A stretch of 64,000 bases of DNA from Bordetella parapertussis (GCA_943331005.2 CALQJX020000008.1:72916-136915); one strand, 5' to 3'; shown: positions 9,184-18,798, counted from the first letter of the stretch. Notes: a model not told the origin generated them from the sequence alone. Program-made: numbers and translations.

Positions 9184-9202
9184 AACGGTAAGTTTTCAGG
9201 GC

Positions 9203-9841
9203 TTATTGGCGTTCCTTCTTCCTGCGGAAGATAGGCACTTTGCTTTCATTGCCGCTTATCAGCCGGCTTATGTTCTTGTGGTGGGTAAGCACTACCAGGA
9301 ATGCCGTGGCTATGGCAAAGAGCCTGTAGCTGAGTTCCTGTGCCTGTGCGTTGAAAATGAATAATATCAGTACCGGGAATGCAATACTTGCTGCAATAGA
9401 GCTCAACGATACGTAGCGGGTCAGCATCAGCATCATTACAAATACCAGCACCAGACTTATTGCTACTATGGGGTGTATCGAAAGGATCATACCAAATAAG
9501 GTAGCAATTCCCTTACCCCCTCTGAATTCTGCCCAGATAGGGAAGATATGCCCTATTACTGCTGCAAGTCCCAGGAAAATCTGAAGATTCACAAAAGGCT
9601 CGCTCGTCCAAGGATATGCTGAAAAAAGAGATAATTTTACTGCTATAAAACCCTTCATCATATCGGCAAACATCACTCCAGCTCCCGCTTTCGAACCAAG
9701 TATTCTGAAAGTATTGGTAGCACCTGCATTGCCGCTGCCATGTTCTCTGATATCAATTCCGTAAACCCATTTACTTACCCAAACCGCAGATGGAATTGAA
9801 CCTAACAAATATGCTATTACAATAAGAATTGCTATTATCAT
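9203..9841 (-). CDS. plsY: Glycerol-3-phosphate acyltransferase PlsY
   Basis: A 212-residue integral membrane enzyme that transfers the acyl group of acyl-phosphate to glycerol-3-phosphate, giving lysophosphatidic acid, the first step of phospholipid synthesis. Motif 1 is visible as YLLGSIPSAVW, motif 2 as HGSGNAGATNTFR (residues 34-46, phosphate-binding loop), and motif 3 as FRGGKGIATLFG. About six to seven hydrophobic helices are present. Length and order are normal for PlsY. The basic C-terminal tail RRKKERQ is cytoplasmic by the positive-inside rule. It sits between prmA and the spermidine synthase-like gene on the minus strand, in what is probably one transcript with the latter. Confidence 0.96.
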   Translation of the reverse strand: MIIAILIVIAYLLGSIPSAVWVSKWVYGIDIREHGSGNAGATNTFRILGSKAGAGVMFADMMKGFIAVKLSLFSAYPWTSEPFVNLQIFLGLAAVIGHIFPIWAEFRGGKGIATLFGMILSIHPIVAISLVLVFVMMLMLTRYVSLSSIAASIAFPVLILFIFNAQAQELSYRLFAIATAFLVVLTHHKNISRLISGNESKVPIFRRKKERQ

Positions 9842-9867
9842 TATGTTATTACTATTACTGAGAAAAA

Positions 9868-9875
9868 CAAATATA
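9868..9875 (-). promoter_or_regulatory. Putative -7 box of plsY
   Basis: The minus strand reads TATATTTG, matching TAnnTTTG, about 27 nt before the plsY ATG at 9841. No TTG at 19 nt further upstream, so this is only a partial promoter match. Confidence 0.4.
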
Positions 9876-9962
9876 GAGTTTGTGCTCCGAAAATCCTAAC
9901 ATATAAAACCTGATACACACATGTAGCTAACAAAACAACCTGCATGATCTGTCTGCAAAAAA

Positions 9963-10781
9963 CTATAGCTTATTGCACAGAATAGATATCCAACCATTCC
10001 TGTGTGCTACTTTATCAACCGCAAATCCGGCAGCCATAGCTGCTTCCAGCATTATCGGTTCATCCTCGGTTAGCAGTCCGCTCATCAGCAATTGCCCCCC
10101 CTTCCTTATCCGGGTATACAATCCGTCCATATACTGCAACAATATATGCCTGTTTATATTGGCCAGTATCACATCATACTCGCGTTCCGGTATTTCATCC
10201 AGCGTTGCCTGGTGTATTGCTATCGCCTCTCTGTCATTTCGTTGCAGGTTCTCCAGCGCATTCTCTACAGACCATTCATCATTATCTATGCCCGTCACAT
10301 CTGTAGCACCCAGCATAGCCGCCAGAATGGCCAGCACACCTGTTCCTGTGCCAAAATCAAGCACTTCTTTCCCTTTCAGGTCCATATCCTGCATCCCCAT
10401 CATCATCAGCTGGGTAGTGGCATGGTGCCCTGTACCAAAAGACATCTTTGGTGTTATCACTATCACATAGGGGGTAGTTATCTCCGCTTCATGAAAATGA
10501 GCTTTTATGGTGCAGAAACCATCTACCACAACCGGATCAAACCCCGACTCCCACAGCTCATTCCAGTTGCGCTGTGCTATCGCTTCTGTTGTATAAGTAA
10601 ATGATAACTGTTCTGCCAGTTCATTGAGCATTGCCTCATCAAAATCTACTTCTGGCACAAAAGCCGACAGCAACGCCTCTTCCTCTTCAAATCCATCAAA
10701 TCCTTCGCCCGACAGCACTGCAATTATTATGTCTCTCGGTTCTCCTGCAGTTGCAGGTATCATCACCTTTATATGGCTCAT
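9963..10781 (-). CDS. prmA: Ribosomal protein L11 methyltransferase
   Basis: A 272-residue class I SAM methyltransferase. The N-terminal ferredoxin-like substrate-recognition domain is followed by the family signature MSFGTGHHATTQLM. The SAM site reads VLDFGTGTGVLAILAAMLGA and TGIDNDEWSVENALEN, and the catalytic-region motif is VILANINRHILL, all in PrmA order. It trimethylates ribosomal protein L11 at lysines and the N-terminus; the modification is dispensable in the organisms studied. The start is the ATG at 10781. It is separated from plsY by 121 bp, which holds a plsY -7 box, so it is probably its own transcript or the start of a longer one. Confidence 0.95.
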   Translation of the reverse strand: MSHIKVMIPATAGEPRDIIIAVLSGEGFDGFEEEEALLSAFVPEVDFDEAMLNELAEQLSFTYTTEAIAQRNWNELWESGFDPVVVDGFCTIKAHFHEAEITTPYVIVITPKMSFGTGHHATTQLMMMGMQDMDLKGKEVLDFGTGTGVLAILAAMLGATDVTGIDNDEWSVENALENLQRNDREAIAIHQATLDEIPEREYDVILANINRHILLQYMDGLYTRIRKGGQLLMSGLLTEDEPIMLEAAMAAGFAVDKVAHRNGWISILCNKL

Positions 10782-10838
10782 GTACTATACGCTTTTACTA
10801 TGGTGCAATTTACAGGTATTCTGTCAAGGCATTTCCCT

Positions 10839-10875
10839 AAAAAAACAAAAGGTTGCATCGAGATGCAACCTTTTG
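10839..10875 (-). terminator. Rho-independent terminator after the OmpA-family gene
   Basis: A 14-bp perfect stem (10846-10859 with 10862-10875, core GGTTGCATC/GATGCAACC) is followed on the minus strand by seven T residues (10845-10839, broken by one G). It ends the transcript coming from 13139. Confidence 0.8.
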
Positions 10876-10895
10876 AAATATAATGTTATTCAGAA

Positions 10896-13139
10896 TTATT
10901 CGTCGTCATCATTTGAAGCAGGAGCTTTACCACCCTGTCCTGGCTCATCTTCGCCCTGTGGCTCAACCTGCAGATTTTTCTCCTGCTGATCCATTGTACC
11001 TGGCAGTGCGCTGTTGTACAGTACGCGGCGGGTAGGAACATCTGTTACTATCCTGAACTCTGTACGACGGTTCATCTGGCGGCCTTCCGGATTGTCTTTA
11101 CCGTTCATAGCGTTTGCTGCAACTGCGTTTTTGTTACCAAATCCGCGTGCGGTCATCCTTGCACGGTCAATATTGTTTTTCTCCAGATAGTCAAGTACAG
11201 CCTGTGCACGACGCTGAGACAATGCGAGGTTGTATTCATCTTTACCTTTAGAGTCAGTGTAAGAATAGATCTCTACAGATATTGATGGGTTGTCTGTCAG
11301 GAAGTGAAGAACTGAGTCAAGTGAAGCAACTGATTCAGGACGCAGCACAGCCTTATCATAATCATAATAGATGTTGCTTACGCTGAAGCTGCTCTTGATG
11401 CTATCCATGAAGATAGTAACTACAACAGTATCATCCGGATCAGAACGTTTGATCTCCATTGTGCTTACTGATGCACGTGTAGATGTATAACCTGGTTTGT
11501 CAGCAGTTACCACATAGCTATGTGTACGAGACATGTTGAACAGGAATTTACCATCCTCAGAGTTGTAAGTGCGAAGGTCGCCTTTCTGGTCTACCATTTT
11601 CACTACACTCTCAGTCATCAGTTCGTTGGTCTTTTTGTTTACCACTTTACCGATCACAACCAGCCTTGGCTCGAACTGTACACGCCAGATATCGTTACAG
11701 CAGGTTGGATTTTTCAGTGCGTAAGAACCTATACGGTTTGATACCAGGTAGCCGTCTGGCTTACCAACCGGATCAAGTATATAGTACAGTTCATCAGCAC
11801 AGGTATTGATCGGGTAACCCATGTTGCTCAGATTCTTGTAGCGGGATGGACCACCTTCTGCTTTGTAGATATCGAAACCACCCATAGACACCTGTCCGCT
11901 TGATGCGAAGTAAAGGGTCTTGGTACGTGAGTCGTAATATGGAGTCAATTCGTCATTAACTGTATTCACTATTTTACCACAGTTCTGCGGACGACCATAA
12001 CGACCATCCCTTGGATCAATGATAGAATACCAGATATCGTATTTACCACGGCTCTGCAGTTTACGGTTAGAAGAGAAGAACAGTACTTCTTTCTTACCCA
12101 CTTTAGCTACATATGGCATTGTATTGGTACCATTGTCTCCAATCGGTATCAGTTCTGGTGCTTCCCAGCCCCTTACACCGAATGCAGACTTATAGATATC
12201 ACATTTGTTCTTGTTTGAGTCGTTCTCATCAATGAAACATTTAGAGAAGTAGAACGCTTTACCACCTGGTGCCCAGCAGCCGTTAGCTGTGTGGTATGCA
12301 GGGTCGTTGAAGCGACCATCATAAAATGGCATAGGCCACTGGAATGAATCTACAAAACCAGCCTGCTTGTGAGAAAGCATGAATTTCTCTTTATACTGAG
12401 TATTCATCCTTGTGCCCTTCCTGTTGGTAGTTTCTATAAGATCGTTACGACCGATAGTACCAAACAGCAGAGAAGAGTCACCCAATGGATATGGAGAAAG
12501 TTCTGTGTATGCGCTGTTCACGTTAGGACCGGCATTCACGATCGTTACAGGCTGAGGGTCTTTAACAGACTTCATTGCCATTTCACAACCTTCTACTTCT
12601 TTCTTCACCATTTTCTTGATCGCCTTCATCACCTTAGGATCAATTGTCCTGTCAGGGCTGTTCTCGATCAGCGCATTCGGGTTCGGAGCAAGTTTTATAG
12701 AGTTCTTTCTGTTATCCTCAAGGAATTCGTTGAAAGACTGCAGTGCCAGTTGATATTCACACTGCTGTTTCAGCATCAGACCAGCATAATACGCCGAATA
12801 CGGGTATATCTTCTTGGCCATGTTCTTCACCTCAGTGTAATAGTGAGCGGCAGGAACGTAGTCCCTGGTTGCGCGGTAACACTCTGCCAGCTGGAAAGTG
12901 ATATACGGATTACGCTCATCGGTCTGTTTCAACTGCTGATAGTAATCTATCGCATTGAAATAGCTGCCTTGGTCGTACAGGAGATCAGCGTAATTCAACT
13001 TATCTCCGTATGAAGAGCCTGAAATAGGATCATTTGCCTTGTTCCTATACTTTTCTACATTCTTTTTCTGAGCATCAGCGTTAAAAGGAACTATAGCAAT
13101 AAAAGAAGCTAAAAACAGGTACAGCCAATTTTTTCTCAT
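10896..13139 (-). CDS. OmpA-family outer-membrane protein with TPR and PD40/WD40-like repeats
   Basis: A lipid-independent exported protein of about 747 residues (signal peptide WLYLFLASFIAIVPFNADAQ; start ATG at 13139, with a second in-frame start 12 nt upstream). Order of domains: TPR-like helices at about 45-140 (LLYDQGSYFNAIDYYQQL), beta-propeller PD40 repeats at about 210-480 (GGKAFYFSK, KTLYFASSGQVSMGGFDIYKAE), a carboxypeptidase-regulatory-like segment at about 500-580, and a C-terminal OmpA peptidoglycan-binding domain (YYDYDKAVLRPES, NLALSQRRAQAVLDYL, NRRTEFRI). PorE and related proteins in T9SS bacteria have the same plan and tether envelope machinery to peptidoglycan. Its place after a type B adhesin and an SprF-like barrel supports a T9SS or gliding accessory role. 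The acidic tail EDEPGQG...NDDDE is unusual. Confidence 0.85.
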   Translation of the reverse strand: MRKNWLYLFLASFIAIVPFNADAQKKNVEKYRNKANDPISGSSYGDKLNYADLLYDQGSYFNAIDYYQQLKQTDERNPYITFQLAECYRATRDYVPAAHYYTEVKNMAKKIYPYSAYYAGLMLKQQCEYQLALQSFNEFLEDNRKNSIKLAPNPNALIENSPDRTIDPKVMKAIKKMVKKEVEGCEMAMKSVKDPQPVTIVNAGPNVNSAYTELSPYPLGDSSLLFGTIGRNDLIETTNRKGTRMNTQYKEKFMLSHKQAGFVDSFQWPMPFYDGRFNDPAYHTANGCWAPGGKAFYFSKCFIDENDSNKNKCDIYKSAFGVRGWEAPELIPIGDNGTNTMPYVAKVGKKEVLFFSSNRKLQSRGKYDIWYSIIDPRDGRYGRPQNCGKIVNTVNDELTPYYDSRTKTLYFASSGQVSMGGFDIYKAEGGPSRYKNLSNMGYPINTCADELYYILDPVGKPDGYLVSNRIGSYALKNPTCCNDIWRVQFEPRLVVIGKVVNKKTNELMTESVVKMVDQKGDLRTYNSEDGKFLFNMSRTHSYVVTADKPGYTSTRASVSTMEIKRSDPDDTVVVTIFMDSIKSSFSVSNIYYDYDKAVLRPESVASLDSVLHFLTDNPSISVEIYSYTDSKGKDEYNLALSQRRAQAVLDYLEKNNIDRARMTARGFGNKNAVAANAMNGKDNPEGRQMNRRTEFRIVTDVPTRRVLYNSALPGTMDQQEKNLQVEPQGEDEPGQGGKAPASNDDDE

Positions 13140-13183
13140 GTGCGTGAGCATTGTTAAACGATATAAAAGTATAAATTGGTTTT

Positions 13184-13224
13184 AAAAAAAAGAAGGGCTT
13201 TTAAAAAAACTTTTGCAGCCCTTC
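13184..13224 (-). terminator. Terminator after the PorP/SprF-like gene
   Basis: GAAGGGCT (13192-13199) pairs with AGCCCTTC (13217-13224) around an A/T-rich loop, followed on the minus strand by eight T residues (13191-13184). It lies between the barrel gene and the OmpA-family gene, so expression of the latter is probably reduced by attenuation or driven separately. Confidence 0.65.
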
Positions 13225-13245
13225 AAATATTAGTAAGTATCTCTA

Positions 13246-14289
13246 TTAGAAACGCGAGCAGGGGATCACTCGTTTTCCTGCAAATTTCATAGGATATGGT
13301 GCTATATAACGTACAGCGATCTCAAAGCCTCCGTTACCATTGCTGGCAGGATTCAGCTTAGAAATATTGTAGTCATATGCCAGGCCGATGCGGAAACCTT
13401 TGAACTCGATACCTGCATTCAGTATTGCAGCATCAGAAGTACGGTACCATGCACCCAGGAATACACCTGTTGAGAAGTTAGTATAGTTAATATAGTTGCC
13501 CACATAATACAGGAACTCAGTACCACCCACGATCTCGCTCGCAGATGCCTGATTCTGATAAATTACTGCAGGACGAACATGCAAACGGTCGCTCGCCATG
13601 ATAGACAGACCCAGCTGACCGGTATAACGCATATCCAGACCTACTGTGCTTGTCTGCTTCTTCAGCAGGGCATCATTTGGCTGATTGATGTTATTGGCTC
13701 CCAGACCTATAACATAGTTGAAACGTGTGCTACCACCCGAAAGAGATACACCTGCGTTCACCAGATAATAGCTAACTGAATTACCTATACCCAGCTGATA
13801 TTCCTGAGATGTTCCCGGAACGAATGTACCGTTCAGAGACTCATCACCGAAATACAAACGGGAAAGATCAATGCTTTTCTGTGCATATCCACCCTGAAGA
13901 CCCACAGCAAGATCGCTGCTTCTGCCCAGTGTTTTGTGGTATGCCAGAGAAAGTGCTCCTGTGAAATTCTGTAAATTACCGTCACCGGCTTTATCGTTGA
14001 ATACCTGAAGACCACCGGCCAGATAACCACCGTTACCATCTACATACAATGGCATATCGGCATATGCGCCATACGTAACATAAGGTACGGTTACGCTTTT
14101 CCACTGATTACGGTAGATACCACCAACACGTGCCTGACCATCGAACATACCTGTAAATGCAGGATTTACTACCAATGGCTGCATGTCGAACTGCGAAAAG
14201 TGAATATCCTGCGCGAAAACAGCAGGTGCGCCCAGCGACAGTGCTGCTGCAATACTGAACCGGGTTATGATACTTTTTGTATTCATCAT
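13246..14289 (-). CDS. PorP/SprF-family type IX secretion outer-membrane protein
   Basis: A 347-residue beta-barrel of the PorP/SprF family. After a signal peptide ending AVFAQ it reads DIHFSQFDMQPLVVNPAFTGMFDG, the hallmark FSQF...NPA(F/Y)TG start of this family, then GGIYRNQWKSV. The remainder alternates hydrophobic and polar residues as in a barrel and ends near YIAPYPMKFAGKRV. In Flavobacterium johnsoniae each large type B substrate, such as SprB, has a dedicated SprF partner required for its export or attachment. Here the gene lies 21 bp after a type B CTD adhesin, exactly that arrangement, so it is probably that protein's partner. A terminator follows. Confidence 0.9.
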   Translation of the reverse strand: MMNTKSIITRFSIAAALSLGAPAVFAQDIHFSQFDMQPLVVNPAFTGMFDGQARVGGIYRNQWKSVTVPYVTYGAYADMPLYVDGNGGYLAGGLQVFNDKAGDGNLQNFTGALSLAYHKTLGRSSDLAVGLQGGYAQKSIDLSRLYFGDESLNGTFVPGTSQEYQLGIGNSVSYYLVNAGVSLSGGSTRFNYVIGLGANNINQPNDALLKKQTSTVGLDMRYTGQLGLSIMASDRLHVRPAVIYQNQASASEIVGGTEFLYYVGNYINYTNFSTGVFLGAWYRTSDAAILNAGIEFKGFRIGLAYDYNISKLNPASNGNGGFEIAVRYIAPYPMKFAGKRVIPCSRF

Positions 14290-14310
14290 CTTTGTATTAT
14301 CGTTGTAAAA

Positions 14311-17300
14311 TTACCTTAATAATGTTACGTTTCCTTGTTTTTTAAATGTTTTTCCTGTTTTACCAAACGCCTCAACCTGATAAACATATACTCCTACAGG
14401 CTGCGGAATGCCGTTATATTCACCATTCCAGCCCACATTCATATCTTTTGTCTCAAATATCAGGTTTCCCCAACGGTTGAAAATACGGAAATAATTCAAT
14501 GTAGCAATACCTCGCTTAATAATTTTAAATTCGTTATTTGCTCCGCTACCCGGGGCAAACGCGTTTGGAAGGGCTATAATTGCGTCTTCATCCACATAGA
14601 TCATTACAGAATCCTTCGTTACACAACCATGCTCCGTCATGCCGGTGATCACATATTTTGTGCTCGCTTCCGGTGTTGCCAGCGGGTTTACTATATACTT
14701 TCCGCTCAGTCCGCCAGATGGGGTCCATGAATACTGGGTACAGTTCGTCTGTGGATCTATCTGGTAACTTTCTCCGGAGAACAGATGCACAGAGTCTGTC
14801 ATATTGAAAACTGCTGCAGGATATACGGTTGCGGTAAAATTAATGGTATCCTTACAACCATAGGCACTGGTAGCTATGATCGTATAGGTCTGATTGGTAA
14901 TTGGTTTTATCACCGGCTGTGCTGCACGCTCATCGTTCAGGTACATCGCCGGTATCCATTGGTAGGAAACACCTCCTGCCGGCAACAGCACTGCGCTGTC
15001 GTGCGGACAAAACGGCAGCTCCGGTATGATGGATGCAAAATTAGATGGCAGCACTACTATCTGTGCCGAATCTGAACCTCTACAACCCGCAGGGGTTGTT
15101 ACTGTCAGCGTCACCATTCCTGTGTCAACTCCGGTCAGTATCACCGATCTGTCTGTTGCTGTACTCAGGTTCGTAGCAGGAGACCATGCATAGCTGTAAT
15201 TCGTATACCATCCGGGTGTTACTATACCGGTCAGCCTTATCGTATCAGACTCACACACAAATCTGTTTCCGCCTACGTACACCTTCGGATTAGGCTGCAC
15301 ATCTATCCTGATGGAATCATAGAATGTTGGACATAAATGGAACGATACAGATACCTTGTACAATGCTGATGTATCGGGTGTTATGAACGGACTCACCACA
15401 TTAGATATTGCTATACCCGATGTAGGCACCCATTGGTAATTAAAAAGCGCATCGCCAAATGCTATTACCTGCACCGGGGCTCCTTTACATATTGCCGTAT
15501 CCGGGGTTACTATATTGATGGTATTAGGCAATACATACAGATCCACTATATCATTCACCGCACACGATATGGCGTGTGGCTGCACAGTAACAGTATAGGT
15601 ATACGCTCCTGGAAGCGTTGGCGATATGACCGGATTAGGTATGGTATCATTGCTCACATAAGTAGCAGGCGCCCATTGGTAATGATAGTAACCCTCGCCT
15701 ACTCCGGTACTGCCCGGCACAGTAAGGTCTGTGGTATAGGTCATAGGTATACAAATGGTGTCTTTTATAATCACCAGCGGCGCCGGTTGGTCTACTTCTA
15801 TGTAGAAATTATGCACCATATCCGGACAATGTGCATAAGATGCGGTTACCGTGTATCCACCACTGACTGTTGGTGTTATCACAGGCTCCATCAGTGTAGT
15901 ATCAGAAACACCTGTTGGTGGTCTCCAGCGCCACTCAAACTCTGCACTGCCACTGATACTTGTCTGCACAAAATCACCGATACATATTGCAGTATCATGG
16001 TTGTTCAGCACAAAATCATCAGGCAGTGTATGTACAGTTATCGTCTCTGTAGTAGCACATGCCGGCAGCAGTGTAGGGTTCACTGTCACAGTATAAGTTA
16101 TATCGCCCAGCATGGTCGGTGTCACTATGGTCGATGCCGTTGTAACACTGCTCAGCCCCAGACCGGGAGACCAGTTATAACTATAGGCCACTCCGGGAGG
16201 CGGAGTAGTATATACGTTCAGGGTAACAGGTATACCCAGACAGGTTTTTACCAGATTAGAATCTACTGTTATTACCGGATTCGGAAAGATAGAAATAGTG
16301 ATCGTTTTAGATTGAGGAATACAGCCCAGTGTTGGTGGCGCAGTTGCTGTTAGTGTATATGTAGTGGTCACTACAGGTGTTGCGTCCGTTATCAGTGTAG
16401 TTGAGCTGCTCACCGACGACGAAGGTGTCCAGGTGTAGTTCAGTATCGCATCAAACATTGTATCTCCGGTGGCTACAATATGTACATATTGTCCTGCACA
16501 GATAGAGGTATCAGAAGTGAGAATATGGAAGTCGAAAGAGTCCAGGATCGTCAGGCTGGCAGTACCTCCCGGAGTGAATACACCCGGATGACAAGGATCT
16601 TCATTCAGTATCTCCAGTGTCACCACCTTTGGTCCTACCGGCGGCACCGGCAGTGTGTTGATGTTGAGTATCGCAAACGTATCTGTAATAGGTATGATCA
16701 CACTGTCTGGTATAGTCGCATAGTCATATCCGTTTACAGCTGTTCCCAGAATATTGAAGTGTACTACATATGGAGTTGTGCGCCTGTTTGGAATAGCAAA
16801 AACGAAATTGCCCGGTCCGCAGCCTCTTATGCAATAAGGCAATCCGCTGGTTCCTGTAGCACTTACCACAGTTGTAGTGGTAGAGGTAAGACTGCCTCCT
16901 TTTATGAATACGGCAGAGTTATAGGCATTGTCACCTACGTCTGCAATACCCAGTTTCAGATGGTATGTATCGCAGGGGCTCACCGCAGCAACTGCCGTAA
17001 GCACGGTTGTTTTACCATCAAAAATCAGCATTGTACTGGTAGAATTATCTATATAGTACATGTTGAACGGAGAACCCGGGCCCAGCGAGCTGCACCCTGT
17101 TATAGCATATGGCGTACCTAGCGGCGCAGAGTTCACACTATTGATGCAAACCGGAATATTGGTTCCGGGCACCCTGGCAATATTATAAGGTGTTGGGTAT
17201 GAAGTTGGTACCGCTGTTACACCTCCCGAAATAAGAAATCCGAACACATCATTGAATCCGGAACAGGCAAACTCCGGATATTCTTCCGAAGCAAATACGT

Positions 17301-17736
17301 AGTCAAATTTCACTGTGTCCCCTGCCGCTTTAAAATCAAATTCCAGCACACAGGCATCATTGGTAGTACCACCGGCAAGTGTTGCCAGATCTGCATCAGA
17401 GAGCGAAGGTGAAAAAGAGGAAGATTCTGTAGGATCTGAAGCCGGCGCGGTCATAAGTGTCACGTCACCACTCATCAGCGTAATACCGTTGGGCACACCC
17501 ACAGGGTCTGTTACAGCGGTGGTAAAGATACCATTACCCAGTGTGTTGCAGGTAAGCACAGGCGCCAGTATCACCACACCCGAGCCTGTTAGTGCCGATG
17601 CAAGCGTAAGCGCAGTTGCGCCGGGCGTTACAGTCAACTGTGCCTGTACAGGAACTGTACAGGTCAGTAACAGCACTAATGCCGTTACCAGCCTCATTAT
17701 CTTTCTGACGGGTTTACTTTTCGCTACTTTATACAT
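14311..17736 (-). CDS. Large T9SS type B substrate: choice-of-anchor L, Ig/PKD-like repeats, CHU_C sorting domain
   Basis: A 1141-residue secreted or cell-surface protein. The signal peptide ends PVQAQ; an ATG at 17697 is an alternative start. Residues about 35-260 form a choice-of-anchor L domain (DACVLEFDFK, FDYVFASEEYPEF, GFNDVFGFLISG). A Calx-beta-like segment follows at about 300-400. Then come about seven Ig/PKD-like units with repeating hallmarks such as DTAICKGAPV, FNYQWVPTSGI and YNWSPGLGLSS. The last 85 residues are the gliding-type CHU_C (type B) sorting domain: LPNAFAPGSGANNEFKI, FRIFNRWGNLIFET, GWNGEYNG, PVGVYVYQVEAFGK. Type B substrates are exported by T9SS and stay on the surface or are released with an SprF partner, encoded 21 bp downstream. 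Its binding target is unknown. Confidence 0.9.
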   Translation of the reverse strand: MYKVAKSKPVRKIMRLVTALVLLLTCTVPVQAQLTVTPGATALTLASALTGSGVVILAPVLTCNTLGNGIFTTAVTDPVGVPNGITLMSGDVTLMTAPASDPTESSSFSPSLSDADLATLAGGTTNDACVLEFDFKAAGDTVKFDYVFASEEYPEFACSGFNDVFGFLISGGVTAVPTSYPTPYNIARVPGTNIPVCINSVNSAPLGTPYAITGCSSLGPGSPFNMYYIDNSTSTMLIFDGKTTVLTAVAAVSPCDTYHLKLGIADVGDNAYNSAVFIKGGSLTSTTTTVVSATGTSGLPYCIRGCGPGNFVFAIPNRRTTPYVVHFNILGTAVNGYDYATIPDSVIIPITDTFAILNINTLPVPPVGPKVVTLEILNEDPCHPGVFTPGGTASLTILDSFDFHILTSDTSICAGQYVHIVATGDTMFDAILNYTWTPSSSVSSSTTLITDATPVVTTTYTLTATAPPTLGCIPQSKTITISIFPNPVITVDSNLVKTCLGIPVTLNVYTTPPPGVAYSYNWSPGLGLSSVTTASTIVTPTMLGDITYTVTVNPTLLPACATTETITVHTLPDDFVLNNHDTAICIGDFVQTSISGSAEFEWRWRPPTGVSDTTLMEPVITPTVSGGYTVTASYAHCPDMVHNFYIEVDQPAPLVIIKDTICIPMTYTTDLTVPGSTGVGEGYYHYQWAPATYVSNDTIPNPVISPTLPGAYTYTVTVQPHAISCAVNDIVDLYVLPNTINIVTPDTAICKGAPVQVIAFGDALFNYQWVPTSGIAISNVVSPFITPDTSALYKVSVSFHLCPTFYDSIRIDVQPNPKVYVGGNRFVCESDTIRLTGIVTPGWYTNYSYAWSPATNLSTATDRSVILTGVDTGMVTLTVTTPAGCRGSDSAQIVVLPSNFASIIPELPFCPHDSAVLLPAGGVSYQWIPAMYLNDERAAQPVIKPITNQTYTIIATSAYGCKDTINFTATVYPAAVFNMTDSVHLFSGESYQIDPQTNCTQYSWTPSGGLSGKYIVNPLATPEASTKYVITGMTEHGCVTKDSVMIYVDEDAIIALPNAFAPGSGANNEFKIIKRGIATLNYFRIFNRWGNLIFETKDMNVGWNGEYNGIPQPVGVYVYQVEAFGKTGKTFKKQGNVTLLR

Positions 17737-17919
17737 GACCTACCGGATATCTGTAATTATCAGACAATAAAAAACGGATTAACGTTTGGTATTGACACAA
17801 AAAAACGGATTCAAAAATATAAAAATTGAACAATATTTATATGCCTTTGCATAAATAAATACTGTCTCTTTTCTAATAAATGCTAAAATACAAAAATATG
17901 TCCAGATAAGCTGTGCTCC

Positions 17920-18798
17920 TTAATTGCGCTTATCTATGCCCCAGTAGAGTTTCTGCCTGATAGTTTTCAGAAAGTTATGCTCATCAGGGCGCACCAGCGA
18001 TACCATGAACTGCTCTTTCTTCACCGCCAGCTGTATGTTGCTCTTTATGGTCTCCGTCCTCGCATCCATGGTGCACAGGAACTGCTCTGTGCGGCCTTCT
18101 ATCTCAAAAGAGATCACATTATCATCAGGCACTACAATTGGTCTGGTATTCAGGTTATGGGGAGCCACAGGCGTTATCACAAAGCTCGATGCCTGAGGGA
18201 ACACCACCGGGCCGCCGCAACTCAGCGAATAGCCGGTAGAACCAGTAGGTGTAGCCACTATCAACCCGTCTGCCCAGTAAGTATTCAGAAACTCCCCGTT
18301 CAGGTACGTATGTATCTTGATCATGGAAGAGGTATCCTGACGATGTATCGTGAACTCATTCAATGCAAATGGCGCTCCGTCAAACAGAGGCACACTCGAA
18401 TCCAGATGCAGCAAAGTCCGCTTCTCCAGTGTATACGAGCCTCTCACCAGCGATAATATAGCTGCTTCTACCTCTTCTTCGGGTATAGCGGCCAGAAAAC
18501 CCAGCCTGCCCAGGTTCACACCTATCAGAGGTATATTGGTATTACCTACAAAACACACCGAATCAAGCATCGTACCATCCCCACCCAGACTGATAAGCAT
18601 ATCTGTAGTGGCCGGCAGATCTCTTTTACTCGTAAAAAATCTGGTACACGCAGGCAATTCCACATGTTTGGCCAGTCGTTCATAGAATTCTTTGTAGAAT
18701 ACCAGCTGAAGTTTGTGATTCTCCAGCATCTGGAGCACTCCCTTCAGAAAAGGCACATCCTGTTCGTCGAACGTACGGTTATATAATGCTACTAACAT
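17920..18798 (-). CDS. nadK: NAD kinase
   Basis: A 292-residue ATP-NAD kinase that phosphorylates NAD to NADP. The catalytic GGDGTML motif is at residues 72-78, followed by VGVNLGRLGFLA. The glycine-rich NAD-binding segments ATPTGSTGYSLSCGGPVV and the ending motif (PHNLNTRPIVVPDD) are in standard order. Length is normal for the bacterial family. The start is the ATG at 18798. It lies 62 bp downstream of the POTRA/BamA-like gene on the same strand, a short enough gap for co-transcription. A 183-bp gap separates it from the type B adhesin gene. Confidence 0.95.
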   Translation of the reverse strand: MLVALYNRTFDEQDVPFLKGVLQMLENHKLQLVFYKEFYERLAKHVELPACTRFFTSKRDLPATTDMLISLGGDGTMLDSVCFVGNTNIPLIGVNLGRLGFLAAIPEEEVEAAILSLVRGSYTLEKRTLLHLDSSVPLFDGAPFALNEFTIHRQDTSSMIKIHTYLNGEFLNTYWADGLIVATPTGSTGYSLSCGGPVVFPQASSFVITPVAPHNLNTRPIVVPDDNVISFEIEGRTEQFLCTMDARTETIKSNIQLAVKKEQFMVSLVRPDEHNFLKTIRQKLYWGIDKRN

